A stretch of DNA of 64,000 bases from an uncultured Prevotella sp. (lineage in GTDB: Bacteria; Bacteroidota; Bacteroidia; Bacteroidales; Bacteroidaceae), in contig CAMOGW010000009.1 in the NCBI GenBank assembly GCA_946614435.1, positions 1 through 64,000 of the forward strand, written 5' to 3'. Every line of letters begins with the position of its first letter. Positions within the stretch are counted from its first letter, which is position 1. The notes beneath the pieces were generated by a model. It made no database searches. It saw only the letters and a program-made list of their open reading frames with translations, and was not told where the DNA came from. Position numbers and translations under genes: made by a program. Below, in pieces: positions 25,292 to 33,345 of this stretch.

Positions 25292-27307
25292 TTAAATATT
25301 TTTTTTTGCCTCATTCAACAATTCAATTGCTTGATTAAAATGAGCTATTGTTGTACTTCCAGGGTCGCTGAGGTTAGAAATGGATGACCTCAGCATGCCA
25401 CAACCCATCTCCTCTCCGTCGCCAAAGGAGGCAAAAATCTTGCTCTCAAAGCCCATATCCTTGGATAGCTGAAGATATTTGTTGGCATCTTCGTTGCTTA
25501 ATGGTCGTTGGCTGCCAAGGTCGGTTTTGTTAACTGTGCATAAGTCCACCTTGAACACTTCGGGGTCAAGTTTTCCTAATATTTCCTTCAGTTTTTTTGA
25601 ATCAAGAGAGATATACTTGCCCGATGTGGTCTTATAATCAACCAGAAGTAGGATGCCTACACCTATCTTTTCATGTATTACCTGATAGAGCTTATGGCAC
25701 ATGGCAATCACATCCTGATAGTTGTAGGTCTGATTAATGGGCATTATCTGGTCTCTGTCACCATCGATTGCATTAAGCGAAAAATGAAGTGTCACCCTAT
25801 TTGAGTAGATGCCATTCTTGCAATCCTGTATAAGAGATGGCAAAAAATCCATAATACCACAAGATGATATGATGTAGCGCGATACAGTCTGGTCAATACG
25901 CTTCATGGCAAAATCGGTCAGAAGTATTGCTCTCTTCACTGCGTCGTAACAATAGCCAGGTTCACCCTGCCCCATAAAAGCGAACTCCCTCATATTACTT
26001 CGCACTTCTGGATAACTTGGGCAATTACTATCGTACTCAGCCATGAATATAGCTTGCAAAGCAAGATCTTCGGCTGTAAGTGGTACAAATGATTGTGCTC
26101 CTGTCTGGCAAAAGATACATTGCTGCCTCATAGTGGACAACATACACCCTAAACTGGATGATATGGTATAAGCAGAAGTTTTTGTGTCTGCTTCTGTGGG
26201 CTGGAGTCTGATTCTTTGATTAAAAGCAAGGCTTTCCACAAAAAGATTCTGTCCTTTCTCCCAAACATACTTGATACCATCGCACCCCAAGCCTCCTATC
26301 AGCTGGTAGCCCTTCAACATGAATGAGTGAGGGGTCATTTCTACTCTCTTCTCTAGTACAGTGGTAGCTGCGGGGCTTTGAGGCTCCATATCATAGAGTT
26401 TGTCCCAGTATTTGCTGTTTGGCTTATCCTTATACCAGCATTTTGAATCGCGGTCCCATTTATAGGTTGTCACATCGGCATCTCCATTGTCATAAATACG
26501 TCCGTATTCAAAGCCAACAATAACGTCATCATTACCTTGCTTCATGCAACCCACATTAACCTGCTTGCCGTGTTCGCTAAAATGCGATACCCAGTTGTCG
26601 TGCTCATGCCCACATAAATATAGACGAACACCCTTACTATCCAACAGGCGAGTGATTTCTTTCTGCTCACTGTTCTCAAGCAGACTGAGCCCATGATGTC
26701 CTACGGCAATAATGGGTTTCTTTTCTGCTGACACACTCAACAAACTATTCACGTATCTACTGCCAAGAATGAGTTGATGTGCTTCGTCATCCATTCCTGC
26801 CAACAGGGATGTATTAAGTAGCAGCAGGTAGCAACAGCCCATGTCAATTATACCATGGGGATTGTCGCCTTCAAGATTCAAAGAATTTTTGAAAGGTTCC
26901 TTAACAGAATTATAAAAATCAAAGTCATGGGTCAGCAAGGATTGCACTCCTTTGTCTATAGTACCAACATTAACATCATAGTCCTTTCTTGTTCCCAAAA
27001 TCTGATTGTCTCTTGATTTCGACCTTTCCAAGTCGTGGTTTCCAGGAACAAGAACAACATGGTGATCATCAACGCCTACACGGACAGCAATCTTGCGGAT
27101 ATAGTCTATAGCCTGATTGGCATTGGTCTCATTTTTCTTGGGGGCGAAACGGAAGTCACCGCTAATCACCAACACTTTGCCTTTCATCTGATTTTCCTCA
27201 ATAAACACAGGCAGTGATTCCCGAACCAAATCATCATTGAACGAGCCTGTATCAGGCTGAAAATGGATGTCGGATAGGTGAAGCCAACTGAATATCTCTG
27301 TCTTCAT
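25292..27307 (-). CDS. Metallophosphoesterase fused to RlmN-like radical SAM domain
   Basis: A 671-residue fusion. Residues 1-245 are a calcineurin-like phosphoesterase with all metal motifs: LSDIH 11-15, SGD 49-51, GNHD 89-92, GHH 203-205, GHEH 233-236. Residues 330-671 resemble RlmN: cluster cysteines 388, 397 and 400, MGQGEP at 445-450, and a late GCG with Cys636 where RlmN has its catalytic Cys. Cluster spacing is CX8CX2C rather than RlmN's CX3CX2C. The start is the ATG at 27307; the frame continues upstream only through a TTG within the previous gene. It may cut or modify a nucleic acid. Confidence 0.85.
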   Translation of the reverse strand: MKTEIFSWLHLSDIHFQPDTGSFNDDLVRESLPVFIEENQMKGKVLVISGDFRFAPKKNETNANQAIDYIRKIAVRVGVDDHHVVLVPGNHDLERSKSRDNQILGTRKDYDVNVGTIDKGVQSLLTHDFDFYNSVKEPFKNSLNLEGDNPHGIIDMGCCYLLLLNTSLLAGMDDEAHQLILGSRYVNSLLSVSAEKKPIIAVGHHGLSLLENSEQKEITRLLDSKGVRLYLCGHEHDNWVSHFSEHGKQVNVGCMKQGNDDVIVGFEYGRIYDNGDADVTTYKWDRDSKCWYKDKPNSKYWDKLYDMEPQSPAATTVLEKRVEMTPHSFMLKGYQLIGGLGCDGIKYVWEKGQNLFVESLAFNQRIRLQPTEADTKTSAYTISSSLGCMLSTMRQQCIFCQTGAQSFVPLTAEDLALQAIFMAEYDSNCPSYPEVRSNMREFAFMGQGEPGYCYDAVKRAILLTDFAMKRIDQTVSRYIISSCGIMDFLPSLIQDCKNGIYSNRVTLHFSLNAIDGDRDQIMPINQTYNYQDVIAMCHKLYQVIHEKIGVGILLLVDYKTTSGKYISLDSKKLKEILGKLDPEVFKVDLCTVNKTDLGSQRPLSNEDANKYLQLSKDMGFESKIFASFGDGEEMGCGMLRSSISNLSDPGSTTIAHFNQAIELLNEAKKNI

Positions 27308-27318
27308 AGCTATGCTTT

Positions 27319-28338
27319 TTAGTTTAATTTTTCTATAAGGTCCTCTGCCATGCAATCCAAACTACACCATTTTTCTGAGGCATAATTATCGGGCTGTTTC
27401 CCGCCTAATAATCCACAGGCTGTCAGTTCCTGCTGCCCGAAAGAAGAGAAAAACTTGGCATCGAAATGGCGGTCTTGTACGGCTTGCATAAGTCTCTTCT
27501 TTTCACATTCGGGATAGACTTCAGCAACGGCAACATCCGGCGTTACATTGTATTCGCAGAAACTCAACCTATAGGCTGAAGGATTGAGCATGTCCAGCAA
27601 TGGTAGCACATTCTCTACAGTATTGGAATAGGTCTGATTACTTCCTTTGGGGCTGAAATTCCAAAAAAGCATAATGCCTACACATGTCTTTTCTTTTGTA
27701 ACTGACTCTACATTGTCAGCCTCACGGACAATATCCTGCAAAGGATATATCTCATTGATAGGCAATAGATAGCTGCGCTGTTCTGCTGCATGGAGAGATA
27801 GATGGAGCGTTACGCGCTCGGTATAATAGTTCTGAATATCAGACTTGAATAATCGAATAGTTTCAGGCACACCACTGGTTGCAACGATGTGCCGGTAAAC
27901 AGTCTGTCCCAGTTCCTTCATGGCTCGATTGGTCAATTCTATAGCCATACGCACCTGACTATAAGAATAGCCAGGTTCACCCTGTCCCATATAAGCAAAC
28001 TCTCTTGGCCGTCCGGCCAAGGCTGGATGGTCATCACAATGCATATCGGCAAGCACCATAAAGATGTTTTGCTTTGCAATTTCCTTATAGGTCAGCAACC
28101 CCCCAAATGGGAGAACCTTACCAGTCCTACAGAATATACAAGGGCAACCTTGGGAGTGCAGTATACAACCGGCACTGACAGAGGTGGTGTAGGCACAAAT
28201 CGGCTCGCCACCCAACCTAGTTCGGGTGTTAAAAGCTGCACTTTCTATCAGCTTTCCAAAGCGGGTGCCACCCCAGGCAAATCTGATGCCTTCGGGGGTG
28301 TCGTTGCCAAGTAGGTCATATCCTTTAATATTGATCAT
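27319..28338 (-). CDS. RlmN-like radical SAM protein, stand-alone
   Basis: A 339-residue paralogue of the C-terminal half of the next gene. Cysteines 58, 67 and 70 form the same CX8CX2C motif (an extra Cys at 65), MGQGEP is at 117-122, and ACG with Cys308 matches the methyl-carrying Cys of RlmN/Cfr-type enzymes. It lacks the N-terminal helical domain by which RlmN binds tRNA or rRNA. Methylation of an RNA base is the family reaction; the substrate here is unknown. Eleven bases separate it from the fusion gene. Confidence 0.85.
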   Translation of the reverse strand: MINIKGYDLLGNDTPEGIRFAWGGTRFGKLIESAAFNTRTRLGGEPICAYTTSVSAGCILHSQGCPCIFCRTGKVLPFGGLLTYKEIAKQNIFMVLADMHCDDHPALAGRPREFAYMGQGEPGYSYSQVRMAIELTNRAMKELGQTVYRHIVATSGVPETIRLFKSDIQNYYTERVTLHLSLHAAEQRSYLLPINEIYPLQDIVREADNVESVTKEKTCVGIMLFWNFSPKGSNQTYSNTVENVLPLLDMLNPSAYRLSFCEYNVTPDVAVAEVYPECEKKRLMQAVQDRHFDAKFFSSFGQQELTACGLLGGKQPDNYASEKWCSLDCMAEDLIEKLN

Positions 28339-28353
28339 CTTGTCGTACAGGTA

Positions 28354-29400
28354 TTAATAGCTGGTTCCCCTGTAGGAGGGTTCCTTAACAAACTTCAAAT
28401 TCTCATTCGAATAGTTGCAGGCCATGCATGTATGCCGGAAAGGGCATTCATTGAATATTGGCTTCAGCCAGAGTGCCTCATCCCCTTTCAAGTCGCAATC
28501 AGGGAGCTCTCGTTGACATACAGAGCGTGCCACATGCCACTCTATCAGGTTGATGGTGGAAATACTCAGACCAGTAAACAATGAAATCTGGCGCAACAGC
28601 TCAGAGCAAAGCTCACGTACAGCTGCCACTGTGCTTTCTTTGCGTTCAATGCCAGGATTACTGATATATTCAACGGCGTACTTGGTACGGGCATACAACA
28701 AGCCTCGCCTGAGATAGAGACGCAACAGATGATAGTCTATCGCGGGCCTGGAATAGCAATCTATGCCATTCAATTCCGGTATGACGTTTAACTTTTGTAA
28801 AAGCAAGTTCATCTTCTTTCCTTCAGGGTCGGAAGAGAATGCTGCACATTTCTGTAATGAGTCACGAACTTGTTTCTGTGGCCTCAAAACGTTTTGACCA
28901 TCAAGGAAAACTTCTCTTATCTCCCTATATTGGTCTGCCCATTTTCCCACAGCGCAAACAATCTCTGCACGTTCCGCGGCTTTGATATTATCTTTTTTAT
29001 GGTATGTACCCAGCATATCGTCTAACTGCTTGCTGCCTATGACCGCCAAATTATATGGCTTTAGCCATTCGGGGTTTTTCTTGGTATATGCATAAACGGA
29101 TGCACGAAGGAAGTCCCAATTAATCTGATGGCATATAGCAGAGCAAATAATTTCACACATAATAGCTGCATCGGTGCCAAAGTATGAGAAAAGCGTGCTC
29201 TCTTTAGGAATGACTGAGACAACAATCGGATAAACGGTCGTGAAGTCGCAACCCAAGAAAGGGATGTCGTAGACACCAAAGTTCTCCTTCACATTGAGGG
29301 AGACTAAACTATATGGCACGATACCCGAAACCTCATTCATTACCTGAGATTCCAACTGGTCTGATTCTTCATCGAAGAGAAATAGTTGTTTCGTACTCAT
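28354..29400 (-). CDS. Cys-rich protein, first gene of the seven-gene operon
   Basis: A 348-residue protein of no clear family. The middle (PEGKKMNLLLQKL, then PAIDYHLLRLYLRRG) reads like a helix-hairpin-helix protein. The C-terminal cysteines are spaced CX6C, then about 16 residues, then CX5CX2C, ending in CNYSN, which could hold a [4Fe-4S] cluster as in endonuclease-III-type glycosylases. That link is weak and inferred. It leads the operon with the radical SAM gene 15 bases downstream. Confidence 0.55.
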   Translation of the reverse strand: MSTKQLFLFDEESDQLESQVMNEVSGIVPYSLVSLNVKENFGVYDIPFLGCDFTTVYPIVVSVIPKESTLFSYFGTDAAIMCEIICSAICHQINWDFLRASVYAYTKKNPEWLKPYNLAVIGSKQLDDMLGTYHKKDNIKAAERAEIVCAVGKWADQYREIREVFLDGQNVLRPQKQVRDSLQKCAAFSSDPEGKKMNLLLQKLNVIPELNGIDCYSRPAIDYHLLRLYLRRGLLYARTKYAVEYISNPGIERKESTVAAVRELCSELLRQISLFTGLSISTINLIEWHVARSVCQRELPDCDLKGDEALWLKPIFNECPFRHTCMACNYSNENLKFVKEPSYRGTSY

Positions 29401-29463
29401 ATCACTCTGTATATTGCAACATTCGTTGATTCAAGCATTCGGTCTTCTCTTAGGCACAGAGAG

Positions 29464-29577
29464 TCAATCTGCTCTGTCTCTGGGTGACAGGGAACAGGTT
29501 CGAATCACATCTTCATACGATATCATAGGATGAGCCACCGCAGGACCAGCTGCCATTGTTGTCATGTTGTTCCCCAT
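29464..29577 (-). CDS. Possible 37-codon leader ORF upstream of the radical SAM operon
   Basis: ATG at 29577 opens MGNNMTTMAAGPAVAHPMIS and stops at 29464 after 37 residues. A second frame without a start (EPVPCHPETEQIDSLCLRED) then runs to an ATGA overlap with the next gene. It could be a leader peptide, or one small gene broken by a frameshift near 29510. Evidence is limited to the frame and the promoter just upstream. Confidence 0.35.
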   Translation of the reverse strand: MGNNMTTMAAGPAVAHPMISYEDVIRTCSLSPRDRAD

Positions 29578-29600
29578 AATCTCGTTACAATTTAATGGTA

Positions 29601-29608
29601 CAAAGGTA
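29601..29608 (-). promoter_or_regulatory. Promoter -7 element of the seven-gene operon
   Basis: On the minus strand this reads TACCTTTG, a good -7 box, about 25 bases before the small leader frame. A TTTG lies upstream, but at only 12 bases. Confidence 0.55.
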
Positions 29609-29748
29609 CGAAAAGTTTTTCAAACTTACCAAGCTTTGCTTGGAATTTAGTATTTTTTCAGCGACAGTCGTTATTGATGTAACTCTTACCTTGGCATTTC
29701 TCTATTCATAAAATCTGGATTTTCTCTAGTCTCAATTATCTGCATAGT

Positions 29749-30612
29749 CTAATATTTTTGTTTACTTGGAATCACGCCTCTCACACCACCTTTGGGATTA
29801 GGCACATCACCCTTGTATCTTGGAATCAGGTGCATGTGACAATGAAATACCGACTGACCTGCGGCCTCGTTGATGTTGATGCCCACGTTGTAACCATCAG
29901 GATGGAAACGTTCGTCAACCTTTTGCTTAACGTATTGCAGCACGACGTTCATTGCCTCTCGCTCATGGTTGGTAAGGTCGAAGTAATTAGCAACATGACG
30001 TTTCGGAATAATCAAGGCATGCCCAGGTGAGACAGGGTAGCCATCATAAAAAGCGACACAAGTGGCCGTCTCACAAATGATCTCTACACGTCGAGACAAT
30101 CGGCAGAAAGGACATGTCTCTCCTTCCTTGCGAGGTAATTTGTTGAAGTGCTGATATTGATAGAGTTCATAACTTTTGTTGGCTACAAGACTCTTATAGG
30201 GCAGTTTTACATTACACTGATAGGTGTATTGCTTGTGGATAGCATGCAACCTAAAGCCTTCTTCCGTCAGGTCTCTGCGCACAGCGAAGTATGCCGTTCC
30301 TTTAGGCGAAAGCAAATTGGTGACGTTCATCATCACTTCAGCTTGTGCATAAGGTTCCAGCACATTCAGCACATAGTTGCATATGATAGTATCAAACTTA
30401 CCTTCGGGATAGTCAGGGCGATAATAATAATCATAGCCCACGATGTCATAGCCCTGACGCTTCAATTCATTCGTGTCGAAACCAAAACCGCAGCCGAAAT
30501 CCAGTATTTTTCCCTTTAGCAATTTGTGCTGCAAAAGATAGCGTGTTGGTACGGATAATTCCGTACGCTTGATAGCTGTCAGATACGGATGATTGATTTT
30601 CTCTGGTTCCAT
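29749..30612 (-). CDS. Class I methyltransferase fused to HIT-family hydrolase
   Basis: A 287-residue fusion. Residues 30-125 are a SAM-binding Rossmann domain (LDFGCGFGFD, 37-46). Residues 165-287 are a HIT domain with zinc-type CPFC at 167-170, SPGHALIIPKRH at 195-206 and the catalytic triad HCHMH at 257-261. HIT enzymes hydrolyse or transfer nucleotidyl groups. The ATG at 30612 is used because the longer frame begins with a TTG inside the HNH gene. It is the last gene of a three-gene cassette after the HNH gene. Confidence 0.88.
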   Translation of the reverse strand: MEPEKINHPYLTAIKRTELSVPTRYLLQHKLLKGKILDFGCGFGFDTNELKRQGYDIVGYDYYYRPDYPEGKFDTIICNYVLNVLEPYAQAEVMMNVTNLLSPKGTAYFAVRRDLTEEGFRLHAIHKQYTYQCNVKLPYKSLVANKSYELYQYQHFNKLPRKEGETCPFCRLSRRVEIICETATCVAFYDGYPVSPGHALIIPKRHVANYFDLTNHEREAMNVVLQYVKQKVDERFHPDGYNVGININEAAGQSVFHCHMHLIPRYKGDVPNPKGGVRGVIPSKQKY

Positions 30613-30617
30613 AGTCT

Positions 30618-31688
30618 TTAGTATTTCCAAGTCTCAAAGCCCATATTGAGGGCTATTTGATTGATGGGGTTAAACGTTCTTTCGTAGATTTCACGAAACT
30701 TCTCCTCACTCATTGCAGCCAAATCTTTTGCTGAGTAGCCAAGAGACACAAAGTCCTCCATTACCTTCGGCTCCCTATCGGCATTGATTAAGACTTGCAA
30801 GGAATGATGCTGCAATGCTGCAAGTTTGGGCAGATAATAGTCTAAGTCTGGCAACTTGTCGCTCTTAGATGAATTGATGCTGCCATCCGATGGTATCAAA
30901 TTCCATAGCAGATCATGACACACAAAACTCCATGGAATAAAGTGGTCAAGGTCATAGTCTTTTGGATGTAGTAACTTATCTGTGTAGATACAATGAATAG
31001 GACCTCCTATCGTCATCACCATATCCCAATAGTTATGCTGCTTTGTCAGTGAATTCCTAACTTCAGGGCGTATCAGTTTATTGGGGATAGTTGGCACATT
31101 GGGATTCCTTGTTTGCAGAAACAATGTTAGATTCCAATAGGCAAAATCCACTAAAATGTTATAGTGCGTATGCAGATAAGCATCCCAAGCCTGATTCAGA
31201 ACGATATAGAAATCCGAGCCATCTTTATACAAAGCATAAAGACATCCATTCTCCAATGTCTGGGAACGTCTGACCATCTCCTTGTCATCAGAGGTGTCAA
31301 TCCACGGACGCAAAAAGCGATAAGGAACATTCAGCGTTAGCGTTGTTAGTAATCGCTTTATCTGCTTGTCTTCCAGTCTGCTTGTTAAGCCTTCAATGAT
31401 TGTTTGAGAATTAGCATCAATAGGAATCTGAGTAATGTGCTGCAATTCCATCACAATATCAAACAGCGAATCACTCTTGCCAAAAGACAAACGGAAATAG
31501 TGAATAGGATACCATGCATTAGCCACCATTCTGATGACAATATCCCACACGCTGATTCTCGGGTTGTCCGATTTCGCATGTATTTGCATAATCGATACAA
31601 ACCAAAAGAATTTGTACGTCGCTACCGTATTTGAGAAAATTTTCCCAAACCGGTTCGTGGTCAGTATGTCGGATTGCGGTATCTGCAT
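30618..31688 (-). CDS. HNH endonuclease
   Basis: A 356-residue protein whose HNH site is YDLDHFIPWSF (His249) with WNLIPSDGSIN (Asn263, Asn272) and KSDKLP. The N-terminal 240 residues are mainly helical and unassigned. It should cut DNA or RNA with a metal ion. It starts one base after the stop of the HTH gene and ends five bases before the methyltransferase-HIT gene. Confidence 0.85.
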   Translation of the reverse strand: MQIPQSDILTTNRFGKIFSNTVATYKFFWFVSIMQIHAKSDNPRISVWDIVIRMVANAWYPIHYFRLSFGKSDSLFDIVMELQHITQIPIDANSQTIIEGLTSRLEDKQIKRLLTTLTLNVPYRFLRPWIDTSDDKEMVRRSQTLENGCLYALYKDGSDFYIVLNQAWDAYLHTHYNILVDFAYWNLTLFLQTRNPNVPTIPNKLIRPEVRNSLTKQHNYWDMVMTIGGPIHCIYTDKLLHPKDYDLDHFIPWSFVCHDLLWNLIPSDGSINSSKSDKLPDLDYYLPKLAALQHHSLQVLINADREPKVMEDFVSLGYSAKDLAAMSEEKFREIYERTFNPINQIALNMGFETWKY

Positions 31689-31689
31689 T

Positions 31690-31911
31690 CTAAATTGATT
31701 CGAAAGTCTTCTTATTGATTAAGTCCATTATTTCTACGTCAAGCAGCTTTGCTGTTTTCATCAGCATCTCCAACGGAGGCTGTGATGAATTGGTACACCA
31801 CTTTGAAACAGTCGTCGGCGCACATCCCAGCTGTCTGGATAGCCAGAGACTGGATTTCTTTTTCTCTACAAGCACCACCTTCAGACGGTTGAGGTCTTTG
31901 TTGCCTGCCAT
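31690..31911 (-). CDS. XRE-type HTH regulator
   Basis: A 73-residue helix-turn-helix protein: SLWLSRQLGCAPTTVSKWCT is the recognition unit (about 21-40). As first gene of the cassette with its own promoter it likely controls the HNH and methyltransferase-HIT genes. Confidence 0.9.
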   Translation of the reverse strand: MAGNKDLNRLKVVLVEKKKSSLWLSRQLGCAPTTVSKWCTNSSQPPLEMLMKTAKLLDVEIMDLINKKTFESI

Positions 31912-31934
31912 ATAGTCATTTTAGATTAATGGCA

Positions 31935-31942
31935 CAAAATTA
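31935..31942 (-). promoter_or_regulatory. Promoter of the HTH/HNH/HIT cassette
   Basis: The minus strand reads TAATTTTG about 24 bases before the HTH start. No good -33 element at the ideal distance. Confidence 0.55.
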
Positions 31943-32056
31943 CAAAATTCCTCACAGAATAAAGAGAAAAGCCACAAAAAGTTGCAAGAATCGACGATTT
32001 TAATGGTTCATTTTATGTATTGAGATTATTTGAATTTGGAAGAATTCATAAGAAAG

Positions 32057-32086
32057 AATCCCTTGCAAAAGCAGACGCAAGGGATT
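32057..32086 (-). terminator. Stem-loop after the 85-codon gene
   Basis: AATCCCTTGC and GCAAGGGATT form a perfect 10-base stem around a 10-base loop; on the minus strand CTTTCTT follows. Confidence 0.7.
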
Positions 32087-32105
32087 ACCTAATATACTAT
32101 AAGGT

Positions 32106-32363
32106 TTAGTTTACAAGAATAAGCTTGTTGTTGGCAATATCATACGTGACAGGGTGGGCGAAGCAGATAACATGCCCATCATATATACATGCGGTGTTAA
32201 TTCCACGCCGCTGAAACTCGTCAATGAGAGCCTGATCATGATAGGCACGCATACTTGTCCAGCCATGATTACCAATCTGGTGGTTGAAGATGTTTACTAA
32301 CTCGGTGATTTGCATGTCTGCGAATTGCAGAGCAAACTTGATGTAATAAATGTGCTGTCGCAT
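32106..32363 (-). CDS. Small hypothetical protein
   Basis: An 85-residue protein (MRQHIYYIKFALQFADMQIT) I cannot assign. It has its own promoter with ideal spacing and a terminator, so it is probably real. Motifs such as NHGWTSMRAYHDQALIDEF suggest a small folded domain. The start is the ATG before RQHIYY; a longer frame reaches past it without support. Confidence 0.6.
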   Translation of the reverse strand: MRQHIYYIKFALQFADMQITELVNIFNHQIGNHGWTSMRAYHDQALIDEFQRRGINTACIYDGHVICFAHPVTYDIANNKLILVN

Positions 32364-32485
32364 AACTTTTTGTTTTTGAAGTGAATAATGTTGCTTCCGC
32401 ATCGTACCTTGACCACCGTGGCTCAATGCTATTGCTCGGTTGGCGAGTCCACTCTTGCGAGTGTCTGCTCTTGATGCTTCGGGTG

Positions 32486-32516
32486 CAAAGGTACGGAGAT
32501 TTATTGAAAGAACAAA
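32486..32516 (-). promoter_or_regulatory. Promoter of the 85-codon gene
   Basis: On the minus strand TTTG and TACCTTTG are 19 bases apart, ending about 120 bases before the start codon. Confidence 0.7.
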
Positions 32517-32610
32517 GCAAAAATGATATTTATCTGCATCAGACGATGAAATACATTCTTAGATGAAGAAAAATAGCAGGGTAGAGGCGCGATATATACG
32601 AACCTTATTA

Positions 32611-32646
32611 AATAAAAAGAGACATTGCCTTTCGGCGATGTCTCCT
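32611..32646 (-). terminator. Terminator downstream of tRNA-His
   Basis: On the minus strand GGAGACATCGCC pairs with GGCAATGTCTC around GAAA, followed by TTTTTATTT. Confidence 0.9.
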
Positions 32647-32650
32647 TTTG

Positions 32651-32725
32651 GGTGCCCGGACGGACTCGAACCGTCGACATTCAGAACCACAATCTGACGC
32701 TCTAACCAACTGAACTACGGGCACC
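32651..32725 (-). tRNA. tRNA-His (GTG)
   Basis: The minus strand folds as a 75-nt tRNA with anticodon loop TTGTGGT, giving anticodon GTG (His). It has the His-specific extra G at the 5' end opposite C73, then GTGCCCG pairing with CGGGCAC. D arm AGTTCAGTTGGTTAGAGC and T arm GACGGTTCGAGTCCGTC are standard. No CCA is encoded. Confidence 0.96.
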
Positions 32726-32904
32726 ATCGTGCGCCTTCTCATGGAAAGCGAGTGCAAAGGTACACGAATTATTTGAAATGGCCAAACAAATTGGAAGTTT
32801 TTTTGAGAAAATAATGATGCGTAGAGCCAAAATGATGACAAATCGCCTCTTTCTGAGTCATTTTTCTGTCGGATCAGGGCTTGTGAACATCTGATTCTCT
32901 CCGT

Positions 32905-33309
32905 TTAGTCTTCCAAAATGATGGGGGCATTAGACTTGCGGTAGCCGCTGGAGGTGAAGATGGCGATGAGCTCGCCGTGTTCGTCGGTTACCTTTACCTC
33001 AGCGTAGGGCATGCGCTTGTGGTTGACCAGTTCGACGGCCTCGGCATAGACGGTGCCTTCGGCGATGGAGCGCAGGTAGGTGATGTTCGACGTGGTGGAG
33101 AAGGTGAGCTGCAGGTGGCTGTTGACGGCAGCAGCGAAGGCGAGGTCGGCCAGCGTGAAGAGTGCGCCGCCTTGACAGACACCCCCGCCATTGAGATGGT
33201 CGGGGGTGATCTTCATGCGTGCACGTGCATATCCTTCTTTAACTTCCAGCAGTTCGGCACCGGCCATGACTGCGAATCGGTCTTTCTTAAAGAAATCTAT
33301 GAGTGTCAT
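32905..33309 (-). CDS. PaaI-family hotdog thioesterase
   Basis: A 134-residue hotdog-fold protein with HLNGGGVCQGGALFTLADLA (about 38-57), the PaaI active-site helix region. It should hydrolyse an acyl-CoA. It lies between tRNA-His and pyrH on the same strand as pyrH. Confidence 0.85.
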   Translation of the reverse strand: MTLIDFFKKDRFAVMAGAELLEVKEGYARARMKITPDHLNGGGVCQGGALFTLADLAFAAAVNSHLQLTFSTTSNITYLRSIAEGTVYAEAVELVNHKRMPYAEVKVTDEHGELIAIFTSSGYRKSNAPIILED

Positions 33310-33345
33310 TATCGTTTCGTTTTTGCTGATGGTGGCGTGAAGGGG

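Noticed and set aside
29497..29506. GGTTCGAATC, which resembles a tRNA T loop
   Set aside because: No T stem, acceptor or anticodon arm can be built around it, so it is not a tRNA fragment or attachment site.
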